Positions 32,701-39,701 of a stretch of DNA of 48,316 nucleotides are shown piece after piece. The DNA is from a virus. The translations under genes were made by a program, and so were the position numbers. The notes under the pieces were generated by a model that had not been told where the DNA came from, did not search any database, and worked only from the letters and a program-made list of their open reading frames with translations. The DNA is taken from IMG/VR virus record IMGVR_UViG_3300027365_000022, positions 1 through 48,316 of that record, one strand, 5' to 3'. Within the stretch, counting starts at the first letter, position 1. Every line of letters begins with the position of its first letter.

Positions 32701-33626
32701 GATGCGTCCTGTTCAGTTCTCGCGGGTGCGCTGAGGGTGTCGATGGCTTCTTGCAGCTTGTGGTACTTCTCGACCCACTGCTGCGCGATAGCCTTGATGT
32801 CTGCCGGGATCGGTTCGGTGCGCATCACGTCACCGGTCTGGTGTGTGAGTACGCGCCGTTGGCCGGTGGGCAGGTGTTCGATGAATATCCAGTCACGTGT
32901 GTTGCGGTCGTGGCCGGTGATGCCCCAAATGTCGTCCTTGTAGGCCCATTTGTACTGATCAGGGTCTGCGTTGCCTTCGGCGATGGCGGTCATGTCATCG
33001 AGACTGTCTTGCAGGTCGCGGTTCATCTGCCGCGTGGCTTCCAGCTCCCGGGCCAGTGCCGCCTTGTCCTTCTTGAGTTGTTCGGCTGAGCGGACGGCGG
33101 TTTCGTTGCGGGCGGTCAGATCCTTGTTTTTGTCCTGCAGCCGCTTGACCTGCTTTTTCATCTTGTCGGGGTTCATCTCCCGGTAGATGCGGATCTGGGC
33201 GTTGAGTGACCGGATCTGTTCCTGCAGGCGCTCGATGGTTTCGTTCGCCTTGTCGACGTTGGCGTTGTTCTTGTCGAGCATTTGTTCACACTGGCGCTGA
33301 TAGTGCTCGGCCAGTTGCTGATACTTTTCGGCGTTCTCGATCGCTGTGGTAAGCGATTCGGTGACCAGTGCATGTTCGGCCCGGGCTTTGGCTTCGGCGG
33401 CTTCGGCCTTTTCGGCACGCTGGATGGCGGCAGGGTAGCCGTTCCAGCGTTCGATCATGCGCTCCAGCGGTTCCTGCTCGGCCTGGCGTTTGGCGGCGCT
33501 GAGTTCTTCGGTGTGGGTAATGCGCTGCTGGCGCAGTTGATCCTTGAGCTGCTGGATCTCGAACTGCTCCAGCGCTGCCGCGATCTGGGCGGTGCTGGGT
33601 TCGGTGTGGCGGTTGAGGGTGGTCAT
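32697..33626 (-). CDS. Coiled-coil early protein
   Basis: This 309-residue protein is dominated by coiled coil from about residue 25 to 220 (QFEIQQLKDQLRQQRITHTE, ETIERLQEQIRSLNAQIRIY, QLKKDKAALARELEATRQMN). The C-terminal part has WAYKDDIWGITGHDRNTRDWIFIEHLPTGQ, a small beta module. Function is unknown; ATGA overlap at both ends. Confidence 0.62.
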   Translation of the reverse strand: MTTLNRHTEPSTAQIAAALEQFEIQQLKDQLRQQRITHTEELSAAKRQAEQEPLERMIERWNGYPAAIQRAEKAEAAEAKARAEHALVTESLTTAIENAEKYQQLAEHYQRQCEQMLDKNNANVDKANETIERLQEQIRSLNAQIRIYREMNPDKMKKQVKRLQDKNKDLTARNETAVRSAEQLKKDKAALARELEATRQMNRDLQDSLDDMTAIAEGNADPDQYKWAYKDDIWGITGHDRNTRDWIFIEHLPTGQRRVLTHQTGDVMRTEPIPADIKAIAQQWVEKYHKLQEAIDTLSAPARTEQDAS

Positions 33627-34123
33627 GCGGCCTCCTGTTCTACCAGCTCGACTTTTTCAAACTCACAAACCCAGCGCACACTGGCTTCCGTTTCCGCTTC
33701 GCTGCGTTTGTCCGGGATGACCAGGTAACAACCGGGGCTGTATTCGCACACCTCATCAATCACGCCGGTTCGTCCGCGCTGGGTGCATTTTATGCGACTG
33801 CCGATCGGGTAGGGCGGCTGGATGTTGTTGTGTCTCAGCCATCGCCGCTCGGCTTCTTTGAGCTGCTGCCGGGCGAAGTAATCCAGCTCATCCAGCGTTT
33901 CCATATCTTCCCGGTCGGTGTCCCAGTAGCACCACTTTTCAAGGCGCTTGCACAGCTCGAAGCCGTCCATGCCTAAGTGGTACTCGCTGGCGATATCGTC
34001 TGCACTGTCGCTTCCGAGTCTTTCAACAAAGTCAGGGTTATTGTCGAGGAATGCCTGCACTGCAGATTTGAGCAGGTCGCCTGTGAGCGTGGGGCGGGGT
34101 GGGTATTGGGTCATGGGGTTCAT
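33623..34123 (-). CDS. Hypothetical early protein
   Basis: This 166-residue protein has an N-terminal helical part (LLKSAVQAFLDNNPDFVERL) and a C-terminal beta barrel-like part (PIGSRIKCTQRGRTGVIDEVCEYSPGCYLVIPDK). The second part resembles small DNA- or RNA-binding beta barrels. GGAG precedes the ATG. No specific family is recognised. Confidence 0.6.
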   Translation of the reverse strand: MNPMTQYPPRPTLTGDLLKSAVQAFLDNNPDFVERLGSDSADDIASEYHLGMDGFELCKRLEKWCYWDTDREDMETLDELDYFARQQLKEAERRWLRHNNIQPPYPIGSRIKCTQRGRTGVIDEVCEYSPGCYLVIPDKRSEAETEASVRWVCEFEKVELVEQEAA

Positions 34124-34125
34124 GA

Positions 34126-34299
34126 TTACTCCGGTGCATCAATGGTGATGGTCACGCCGTTTCGGTCATTCTCAACCTCAAACGACCCTGTTGTTTCGGC
34201 GACAATCGACAACATGTTGCACAGGACTTTGATGGTCATCTCGACCCCGTGCTCTTCTGCGAAACTGGCGATTGTCTCCTGAAGTTCTTTTGGCTTCAT
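34126..34299 (-). CDS. 57-residue early protein
   Basis: A small gene starting at ATG 34299 with AGGAGG upstream; the start overlaps the RdgC stop (ATGA). The product is MKPKELQETIASFAEEHGVE followed by MTIKVLCNMLSIVAETTGSF and a beta-like end. It is of unknown function. Coupling to RdgC suggests related expression. Confidence 0.65.
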   Translation of the reverse strand: MKPKELQETIASFAEEHGVEMTIKVLCNMLSIVAETTGSFEVENDRNGVTITIDAPE

Positions 34300-35237
34300 G
34301 CCGCCTCCTGTTCTTTCATCTCCGGTACCGGCGCTTCATAGCCGAACATCTCGCAGAGCTTTTCCACGATTTTGCTCAGCACGAAGACGCGGGTGTTAGC
34401 TTCGGTCAGCCATTCTTCTTCGGCGCTGTCGAACTCAACTTCTGACGGCTCGCTGGCAAACATGCCCTTGATGTGGAACTTGTCAGTCAGGGTGAAGCGC
34501 AGACCCTTGTAGTCGAGCTGGATACGGTGGACACGGTAGCCAGTGGCGATCTTTTCCAGCAGTTGGTATTCATCATCGCCGTGTGGGAACTCGGTTTCCT
34601 TGAGGGTGACACTGGCGCCGTCCTCGGCATTTTTAAGCTGCAGATTGCTGCCCAGCTCAAAGACTCCGAACGGTTCGCTGCCGCCATCCAGGTGCGCAGT
34701 CAGGCGGGTGGTCAGACCTTGTTTCTGGTCGCTGATATGAACGGTAGATGTCGTTACCTTGCCGTCAGCCATGCAGACCAGCTTCAGCACGGCGCTGCTG
34801 TAACGCTCGGTGGTGTTATCGACAAACAGGTTCTTCTCCAGGCTGTCGTAGAAGCCGTAGATGGTCCGCTCTTTGGTGAGGGCGCGGGGCAAGAGATCCA
34901 TGATCACTTCGTCTTTGATCTGAAGGCGCTCTTTGCGGCCAACCGCCCGATCCTGCTGTTCTTCAATGTCGCGCACCTTGCGGTCCACTTCGCTCTTGAT
35001 GGCGGCTGCCGGCAGGATCTTTTCCTGCACCAGTACGCACAGGCTATACCCGCGCAGAAGCGGGGTTACGTATCGGCTGGTGACCGGGTTGCGCTGGAAG
35101 CTGAAGCGGATCATCTCGTTGCTGTCGAGCGGATCGTTTCGGGTCAGTGACTCGTTGCCTTCGATGGCGGTTTCCAGATCAGCCAGGGCAGGCAGGCTGG
35201 CGCGGTATACGGATACGTTTTTCAGTTGTTTGAACAT
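34296..35237 (-). CDS. rdgC: RdgC-family recombination-associated protein
   Basis: This 313-residue protein has the RdgC length and core: FKQLKNVSVYRASLP at the start, FQRNPVTSRYVTPLLRGYSLCVLVQEKILPAAAIKSEV, then the signature DRKVRDIEEQQDRAVGRKERLQIKDEVIMDLLPRALTKERTIYGFYD. RdgC forms a ring around DNA and limits RecA-filament formation. In a phage it may steer recombination or protect replicating DNA. It lies next to a 3'-5' exonuclease near the promoter-proximal end of the leftward operon, a place used by lambda for its recombination genes. Confidence 0.85.
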   Translation of the reverse strand: MFKQLKNVSVYRASLPALADLETAIEGNESLTRNDPLDSNEMIRFSFQRNPVTSRYVTPLLRGYSLCVLVQEKILPAAAIKSEVDRKVRDIEEQQDRAVGRKERLQIKDEVIMDLLPRALTKERTIYGFYDSLEKNLFVDNTTERYSSAVLKLVCMADGKVTTSTVHISDQKQGLTTRLTAHLDGGSEPFGVFELGSNLQLKNAEDGASVTLKETEFPHGDDEYQLLEKIATGYRVHRIQLDYKGLRFTLTDKFHIKGMFASEPSEVEFDSAEEEWLTEANTRVFVLSKIVEKLCEMFGYEAPVPEMKEQEAA

Positions 35238-35239
35238 GA

Positions 35240-35854
35240 TCAGATAGCCTCTTTCTGTTTTTCGTTCTGGTAGCCAAGGCGCTTCAGGTCGTCCAGATGC
35301 TGGATGATCCGGCAGGCGTGTTCGGCTTGGCTGGCGGCATCATCGATGGCGCAGTGGTGGATGCCGGTGCGCTGGATCTCGATGCTGGGGAACAGTTTTT
35401 TCAGGGTGCGGTAGCAGCGGTTGTGGTACCGGCCCCAGGGCAGGTCGAAACCGGCTGTGCGGTAGGCGTTGGTCAGTATGACGTTGTCGAAGTCTGCGCC
35501 GTTGCCCCAGATCTCAAGATGCGGGCCGTAGGGGTCACCATCTGGCGGGCAGGCGGCGATATTCAGTTTGTGCAGCCAGCCTTCCAGCATGTGCAGAGCG
35601 TCTTCGAGCGGCTCAGACCAGCCGGTGATCTGCTGGCGCGCTTCTTCGCTCTGCTTGAGCCAGAAGTTGATGGTGCTGGCGCTGACGGTCAGGCCTGCAT
35701 CAAGGCAGCTCTGCAGGTCTACGGTGACGTAGAAGCCGCCTTCGCGGTCGACTTTGCCTATGTGCGGGTTAAAGGCCACTGCGCCGATGGCGACAATGGC
35801 AGCCGTGGGGCGGGTGTCCATGGTTTCGAGGTCTAGCATTACGTGGTTGAGCAT
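35240..35854 (-). CDS. DEDD-type 3'-5' exonuclease (Rv2179c-like)
   Basis: This 204-residue enzyme is of the DEDDh fold. The first acidic pair is in MLDLETMDT (Asp8, Glu10), the second motif in IWGNGADFDNVIL, and the last in IHHCAIDDAASQAEHA. This matches phage exonucleases of the Rv2179c-like group (often called DUF5051/exonuclease VIII-like). It degrades nucleic acid from the 3' end and probably works with RdgC. GGAGGAG lies before ATG 35854; the longer frame to 36169 has no ribosome site. Confidence 0.8.
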   Translation of the reverse strand: MLNHVMLDLETMDTRPTAAIVAIGAVAFNPHIGKVDREGGFYVTVDLQSCLDAGLTVSASTINFWLKQSEEARQQITGWSEPLEDALHMLEGWLHKLNIAACPPDGDPYGPHLEIWGNGADFDNVILTNAYRTAGFDLPWGRYHNRCYRTLKKLFPSIEIQRTGIHHCAIDDAASQAEHACRIIQHLDDLKRLGYQNEKQKEAI

Positions 35855-36015
35855 TACCACTCCTCCAGCATTTCGCGCAGTACCGGGCTGACCGGCTGGC
35901 GCTTGATTAAGGCCCGCATGCAGAAGGCCAGGGTAAACAGTGCCCAGCCGGCGGTTAGCGCCAGCAGGGGGCCTGCAAACAGCAGGATGAAGGTAAAAAC
36001 CGTTTGTGCGTCCAT
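35854..36015 (-). CDS. Small membrane protein, first gene of leftward operon
   Basis: This 53-residue protein has a long hydrophobic segment (VFTFILLFAGPLLALTAGWALFTLAF) at about residues 5-32, followed by a basic tail. ATG 36015 has GGAG upstream; an earlier in-frame start at 36045 does not. The stop overlaps the exonuclease start by one base. It is of unknown function; as the first product of the leftward operon it may affect host membrane processes early after infection. Confidence 0.62.
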   Translation of the reverse strand: MDAQTVFTFILLFAGPLLALTAGWALFTLAFCMRALIKRQPVSPVLREMLEEW

Positions 36016-36036
36016 GTGGTTCTCCTGTTTGTTCCG

Positions 36037-36061
36037 GTAGCGCACTCGGTGAATGCGCTAC
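36037..36061 (-). promoter_or_regulatory. Hairpin in leftward leader
   Basis: GTAGCGCA and TGCGCTAC (36037-36044, 36054-36061) form a perfect eight-pair stem with a nine-base loop in the early leftward message. A second hairpin, CACGGC-GGT-GCCGTG, lies at 36192-36206. No T-run follows either, so they are not terminators. With the boxA further upstream they may form an antitermination leader. The 36016-36473 gap has no further gene. Confidence 0.5.
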
Positions 36062-36288
36062 ATGAATGTGCAGGTGTTGCGGGTGTTGCCTGTCGATTAC
36101 TCGCCATCGATGGGGCGTTGATTTATCAACCGTCACGCTGTACTCGGGACTGCTGCCGTTCTGAGGCATCCGGGAAGGGAGCGATTGGAAGCACGGCGGT
36201 GCCGTGGCCGGGACAGAGCCGGCATGGACCAGAAGTTTCTAACCCGCTCTGTGCCGGCTGGCGCCGGGATCTGGTCGCGGGGATCGGG

Positions 36289-36302
36289 ATTGTTAAAGAG
36301 CG
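36289..36302 (-). promoter_or_regulatory. boxA-like antitermination motif in PL leader
   Basis: On the minus strand the sequence CGCTCTTTAACAAT matches the rRNA-operon boxA (GCTCTTTAACA) at every position. It lies about 50 bases downstream of the PL start. boxA is the site where NusB/NusE load onto RNA to build antitermination complexes, as in lambda nutL. Confidence 0.65.
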
Positions 36303-36348
36303 GTGCAGGTGTGGCCTGCTGCGGAAGTTATCAAGCTATACCCTTCCG

Positions 36349-36398
36349 ATAACCAAAATATAACCAAAGTTATAATTCATGACAATAACCAAAGTTAT
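36349..36398. promoter_or_regulatory. Left operators (OL), three copies
   Basis: Two perfect copies of ATAAC-CAAA-GTTAT lie at 36360-36373 and 36385-36398, and an imperfect third at 36349-36362. The same inverted repeat with other central bases occurs around the cI/cro promoters. They cover the PL promoter, so CI (and Cro) binding should shut off the leftward operon. Confidence 0.82.
36357..36385 (-). promoter_or_regulatory. Leftward early promoter PL
   Basis: Minus strand -35 TTGTCA (36385-36380), a 17-base spacer and -10 TATATT (36362-36357), each one base from consensus. It drives the whole leftward operon to the integrase. All three left operators overlap it. Confidence 0.8.
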
Positions 36399-36411
36399 AT
36401 TTTTTTTCTAA

Positions 36412-36427
36412 GCCTTTCCGGAAAGGC
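36412..36427. promoter_or_regulatory. Perfect 16-base palindrome
   Basis: GCCTTTCCGGAAAGGC is a perfect palindrome between PL and the BRCT gene, 47 bases before its start. It differs from the CI/Cro operators, so it may be a site for another regulator of the BRCT gene. A run of eight T lies upstream on the plus strand, so it is not a plus-strand terminator. Confidence 0.55.
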
Positions 36428-36473
36428 GTTGAAGTGGTCTTCTTGACGGTGGTTAATCAGGGAGATTGATAGG

Positions 36474-37184
36474 ATGCAGGTACCAACAGATGACCACGGA
36501 CAGCCGATTTCACAGCGCATTCAGCGCACGGCTCGGGTAACACGGGATATTGATGAGCTGCTGGGGATTTGTCGTGGGGTTGCCTTTGATGGCGATGTGA
36601 ACCAACAGGAGGCAGAAAATCTGTACGCCTGGCTATCTGCCAATGCAGAGCTGGCGTCGGTTTACCCTGGCGATATCATTATTGAAAGACTGGCGGACGC
36701 CTTGCGAGATGGCGTTTTGGACGAGAAAGAAGCATCTGACCTACTGGTGCTGCTCAAGTCTGTAATCGGGGGGCAGGTTCAAGCGGTTGCTGAGAAAGTG
36801 GATTACTCGACTGGCGAGGTTCTTCGCAAACTGACTCCAACCGAGCTGCCAATTGATGATGATGTCGATGTTGTGTTCGACGGGATGGTGTTTACGGTTA
36901 CCGGTGAATTCTGCAGCGGCAAGCGGAAGGAGGTAGAGCAAGAAATAACCAAGCGCGGCGGCGCGTGCGTCCGCAAGCCAAACCGTTCAACCGACTATGT
37001 TGTGGTGGGCACGTTCGCCAGCCGTGACTGGGTGCACGGAAACTATGGCCGCAAGATTGAGTACGCTATAGAGATCCGCGCGGCAGGGTATGGCATTAAT
37101 CTGATATCCGAGGAGCGGCTTCTTAAGGCTCTGAGAGCTACGCTGCACCAGAGCCTTGAGGCGGCGCGATACGACGATGTATAA
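36474..37184 (+). CDS. BRCT-domain protein
   Basis: This 236-residue protein has a BRCT domain at about residues 135-225: VDVVFDGMVFTVTGEFCSGKRKEVEQEITKRGGACV, then RSTDYVVVGTFASRDWVHGNYGRKIEYAIEI and ISEERLLKAL. Before it, residues 20-105 are an acidic helical domain with two similar halves (IDELLGICRGVAFDGDVNQQEAENL and ERLADALRDGVLDEKEASDLLVLL), resembling TerB-like folds. BRCT domains bind proteins or DNA ends and are known from DNA ligases. This stand-alone form has no known function. Its place between left operators and cI parallels lambda rexAB, but it is transcribed toward cI. CAGGGAG lies nine bases before the ATG. Confidence 0.85.
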   Translation: MQVPTDDHGQPISQRIQRTARVTRDIDELLGICRGVAFDGDVNQQEAENLYAWLSANAELASVYPGDIIIERLADALRDGVLDEKEASDLLVLLKSVIGGQVQAVAEKVDYSTGEVLRKLTPTELPIDDDVDVVFDGMVFTVTGEFCSGKRKEVEQEITKRGGACVRKPNRSTDYVVVGTFASRDWVHGNYGRKIEYAIEIRAAGYGINLISEERLLKALRATLHQSLEAARYDDV

Positions 37185-37194
37185 AGGCTGGTGC

Positions 37195-37926
37195 CTAAAT
37201 TTGCCTGAATGTTAACCCTACCACTTGGCCGATGATGCGAATGCAGTCCAGATTGTGATTTGCCAGTACTTCATCCGGGTAGTGGTTTTTGTCTGGATTG
37301 TCACTGATTATGCGCCACGCACCATCAATCCTGCGCGCAAAGCGTTTTACTCTTGTTTCGCCCTCAAATTCAAACGCATAGACCTTACCATCAAGCAATC
37401 GGGTTGCGGCCAAGTTCACCATCACCTGATCACCATGCATCAGTGTCGGCTCCATGGATTCACCGTTTACGTTTACAATCTGAGCGGCGTGTGGATCAAC
37501 GCCCATTGCGCTGAGTCTGGAAAGCGATACAGGCACTGTTTCAACCACCCTGTCATGGTCAATGCATATCCCATTACCTGCAGAAATCTCTGCATTCCTC
37601 ACAGGCACTTCAAATACCTCTGAAGCTGGCTGATAGATACCCGCTGACTCCTTGATTTTCGCTTCCTTGCTGCTCTTTATTTCATCAAGCGTTCGCAAAC
37701 CATCACTGTAAAGGTCTTCTACTTCGCATCCTAGCGCCTTGGCGACCTTCCATAGGTGACGTGAGTTATCCGTCTTGCCTGAAACGATCTTATGAATGGT
37801 CGGCTGAGAAACGCCAGCAGCATCTGCTAGCTCCTTCTGCGTAAGGCCTAGTTTGCTCATGAGGTATGCGACGTTGCGCGAGATGATGTCTTCCATATAA
37901 CCCATGTTATAGGCAAGTGAGCCCAT
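37195..37926 (-). CDS. cI: CI-like phage repressor (HTH + S24 peptidase)
   Basis: This 243-residue protein has an N-terminal helix-turn-helix (LTQKELADAAGVSQPTIHKIVSG, residues 28-50) and a C-terminal S24/LexA-like self-cleaving domain with Ser157 (NGESMEP) and Lys194 (TRVKRF). The probable cleavage site is Ala116-Gly117 (EISAGNG). It should maintain lysogeny by binding ATAAC-N4-GTTAT sites and be inactivated by RecA during the SOS response. A GAGGGA ribosome site supports ATG 37926, which places one operator inside the first codons; Met8 and Met11 are alternatives. Confidence 0.93.
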   Translation of the reverse strand: MGSLAYNMGYMEDIISRNVAYLMSKLGLTQKELADAAGVSQPTIHKIVSGKTDNSRHLWKVAKALGCEVEDLYSDGLRTLDEIKSSKEAKIKESAGIYQPASEVFEVPVRNAEISAGNGICIDHDRVVETVPVSLSRLSAMGVDPHAAQIVNVNGESMEPTLMHGDQVMVNLAATRLLDGKVYAFEFEGETRVKRFARRIDGAWRIISDNPDKNHYPDEVLANHNLDCIRIIGQVVGLTFRQI

Positions 37927-37999
37927 CTCAAATTCCCTCAGGTATTGATTTATTTATAACTAAAGTTATTATTCATCTGGTGGCTATAACTCAGGGTAT
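37897..37999. promoter_or_regulatory. Right operators (OR), three copies
   Basis: Perfect ATAAC-N4-GTTAT sites lie at 37897-37910 (centre CCAT) and 37956-37969 (centre TAAA). A one-mismatch copy lies at 37986-37999 (ATAAC-TCAG-GGTAT). The first overlaps the start of cI, the second overlaps PR and the third lies in the cro leader. About 1.55 kb separates them from the left set, so looping between the two sets, as in lambda, is possible. Confidence 0.82.
37945..37972 (+). promoter_or_regulatory. Rightward early promoter PR
   Basis: -35 TTGATT (37945-37950), a 16-base spacer and -10 TATTAT (37967-37972). It drives cro and the following regulators and replication genes. The middle right operator spans the spacer and touches the -10 box, so repressor binding should block it. 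Confidence 0.72.
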
Positions 38000-38006
38000 A
38001 AACCGG

Positions 38007-38216
38007 ATGAAAAAAACCGAAGTCTTGCAGCATTTCCAGAGTCAGAGCGAGCTTGCGCGCAGGCTCACGGCTCATGGCTTCCCGATCAGTCAGCCTGCCA
38101 TAAGCAAGTGGCCTGAAGAGGTTCCTTCTTTGCGTGCCTTTCAGATTGAGTTGATTACTAAAGGTCAACTGAAGGCTGTTCGCACGCCTGACCAACCATC
38201 TACATCTGCAGCATAG
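38007..38216 (+). CDS. cro: Cro-like repressor
   Basis: This 69-residue protein starts MKKTEVLQHFQSQSELARRL, followed by FPISQPAISKWPEEVPSLRAFQIELITKGQLKAV. That is the small Cro/YdaS helix-turn-helix pattern. It is divergent from cI and separated from it by the right operators. It should favour lytic growth by repressing cI. The longer frame from 37917 would include the promoter and is rejected. Confidence 0.85.
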   Translation: MKKTEVLQHFQSQSELARRLTAHGFPISQPAISKWPEEVPSLRAFQIELITKGQLKAVRTPDQPSTSAA

Positions 38217-38259
38217 CCACACACACCACAAAGATCTCATTTAAAAAGGACGGCACAAC

Positions 38260-38691
38260 ATGGACCACATCGATTCCGCAATTTACGACACCGTCCACAA
38301 CTCAGGGCTGGCGCCAAAGCAGCTGGCTGAGTTGATGGGCATGTCTCACCAGGTGCTGCTGAACAAGGCAAACCCGCAGTGCGAGGCCAACAAGTTCAGC
38401 GTTCATGAGTTGATGGCGTTGCAGCGCCATGCACTCAGCACGCGCATTGTTGAGGCGATGTGTCTTGAGCTGGGTGTTAACGCGCTAGGCCCGGTGAAAG
38501 CCAAGGCCGAATCGCTTATGGACGCAATGCTGACGGTGGTGGCTGAGTGCGGGGATGTGTCCCGGGCCGTTCATGATTCGCTGGAAGACGGCAAGCTGAC
38601 CGACCGTGAGCGCAACGAAATGCAGCGTGAAATCAATGAGGCGATCGATGCACTGATGAGCATGCGCCTGGCGATTAAGGAGCATAAGTGA
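38260..38691 (+). CDS. Phage regulatory protein CII (CP76) family
   Basis: This 143-residue protein fits the phage regulatory CII/CP76 family: IYDTVHNSGLAPKQLAELMGMSHQVLLNKANPQCEANKFSVHELMAL, with a helix-turn-helix in the first 45 residues. The C-terminal part is helical (LMDAMLTVVAECGDVSRAVHDSL). In P2-like phages such proteins control the lysogeny decision. It follows cro and overlaps the next gene by one base (TGATG). Confidence 0.82.
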   Translation: MDHIDSAIYDTVHNSGLAPKQLAELMGMSHQVLLNKANPQCEANKFSVHELMALQRHALSTRIVEAMCLELGVNALGPVKAKAESLMDAMLTVVAECGDVSRAVHDSLEDGKLTDRERNEMQREINEAIDALMSMRLAIKEHK

Positions 38692-39317
38692 TGACAACTC
38701 AGAATCAGCGCATTTTTGATCTGTTGATAACGATTCAAAACACGCCAGGTATTTCAGCCGGCCAGCTGCTGGCGCGCACGGCATCTGTGACGGAAAAGAC
38801 GTTTCGCCCGGCCATCGTTGAAATGACGCGCCTCGGTTTGATCGCCCCTAAGGGCCTTAAAGAAAAGACCGCTTACTACCTGACTGAAGCAGGCCGCGCA
38901 TCGCTTGAGTGTGGTGAGCTTCCGGTACCGAAGGCAGACCAGCAGGACGCTGAACAGGAGACCCCTGCCGAGCCGGAAGCCGCCACTCAGCCTTTTGAGG
39001 CTACGGATGATGAGTTCGTGGATATCCCTGTATTCGGTGCTCTGCCTGAAATCAAGGCTGGCGCTGATGAGATTGTCCTTGAAGAACGGGTGTATGAGCC
39101 CTTGCCGGTGATCGATCTGGATCAGCGCACGCTGGATGTGGCACTGGCTGAGGTGCACCGACTGACCGCCGAGCGCCGCAAGCCTTCCAGTGTTGATGAT
39201 TGCCTTCTTTTCCTGCGTGAGTTTTCGGACTGCGTTAAAGCCAGATTTCCGGCCGCAGCTGCGATGTTGAATTGCACGGCCAACCATTTGGAAAAAGTTT
39301 ACCAGCAAGACGTGTAA
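38691..39317 (+). CDS. Winged-helix DNA-binding protein
   Basis: This 208-residue protein has a MarR-like winged helix at residues 5-65 (QRIFDLLITIQNTPGISAGQLLARTASVTEKTFRPAIVEMTRLGLI, then KTAYYLTEAGR). An acidic linker follows and then a helical C-terminal part (DVALAEVHRLTAERRKPSSVDDCLLFLREFSD). It probably regulates early genes. The GTG at 38688 is a possible alternative start. Confidence 0.66.
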   Translation: MTTQNQRIFDLLITIQNTPGISAGQLLARTASVTEKTFRPAIVEMTRLGLIAPKGLKEKTAYYLTEAGRASLECGELPVPKADQQDAEQETPAEPEAATQPFEATDDEFVDIPVFGALPEIKAGADEIVLEERVYEPLPVIDLDQRTLDVALAEVHRLTAERRKPSSVDDCLLFLREFSDCVKARFPAAAAMLNCTANHLEKVYQQDV

Positions 39318-39701
39318 CGCACGATCGGCCCAGCGGCGGGGTAGGGCGCCGACCGGGATTAGCAGAGAGCGCCAGCAGTAACAGGCCGTGCCCGGACATG
39401 GAAAAACATCTGCAGCAGAGCGATGACACTCCTTTGGCCTCACGGCAAGTCAGGCGCTCTCCTGAAAGCACAGGGTAATACAGCTGTAATGGGGCAGCGT
39501 CTTGAGTGAGTACGGTCGCGGACACCCCGGAAAGACGGGGCACTGAACAGCACCTTCGGCCGATGGGTTTTTATCCTGGCCCGCAGGCATGGAAGAGGGT
39601 GCTGTTCAGTGGGTGGCAGATTGGCACCTACCAGACAAAAGAAAACCCGGTACTGAATGGCTGGGGAGCCGCACCGGGTTAACTCAAAACGAGGGTTTAT
39701 G
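39318..39701 (+). other. Gene-free, highly structured RNA-like region
   Basis: No convincing gene of normal size lies here; the only frame of note encodes a 26-residue peptide at 39399-39479 without a ribosome site. Several inverted repeats are stacked in order. The first pair is AGAGCGCC/GGCGCTCT (39366-39373, 39453-39460), enclosing GCCGTG/CACGGC (39385-39390, 39441-39446). Next come CCCCG/CGGGG (39525-39540), the 14-base CACTGAACAGCACC with its exact complement (39541-39554, 39598-39611), and AACCCGGT/ACCGGGTT (39644-39651, 39673-39680). The last hairpin ends 22 bases before the next start. It looks like a non-coding RNA or regulatory leader. Confidence 0.55.

Noticed and set aside
36385-36406. 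Rightward terminator formed by the left operator plus eight T
   Set aside because: ATAAC-CAAA-GTTAT gives only a weak A/T-rich stem; it is explained better as an operator.
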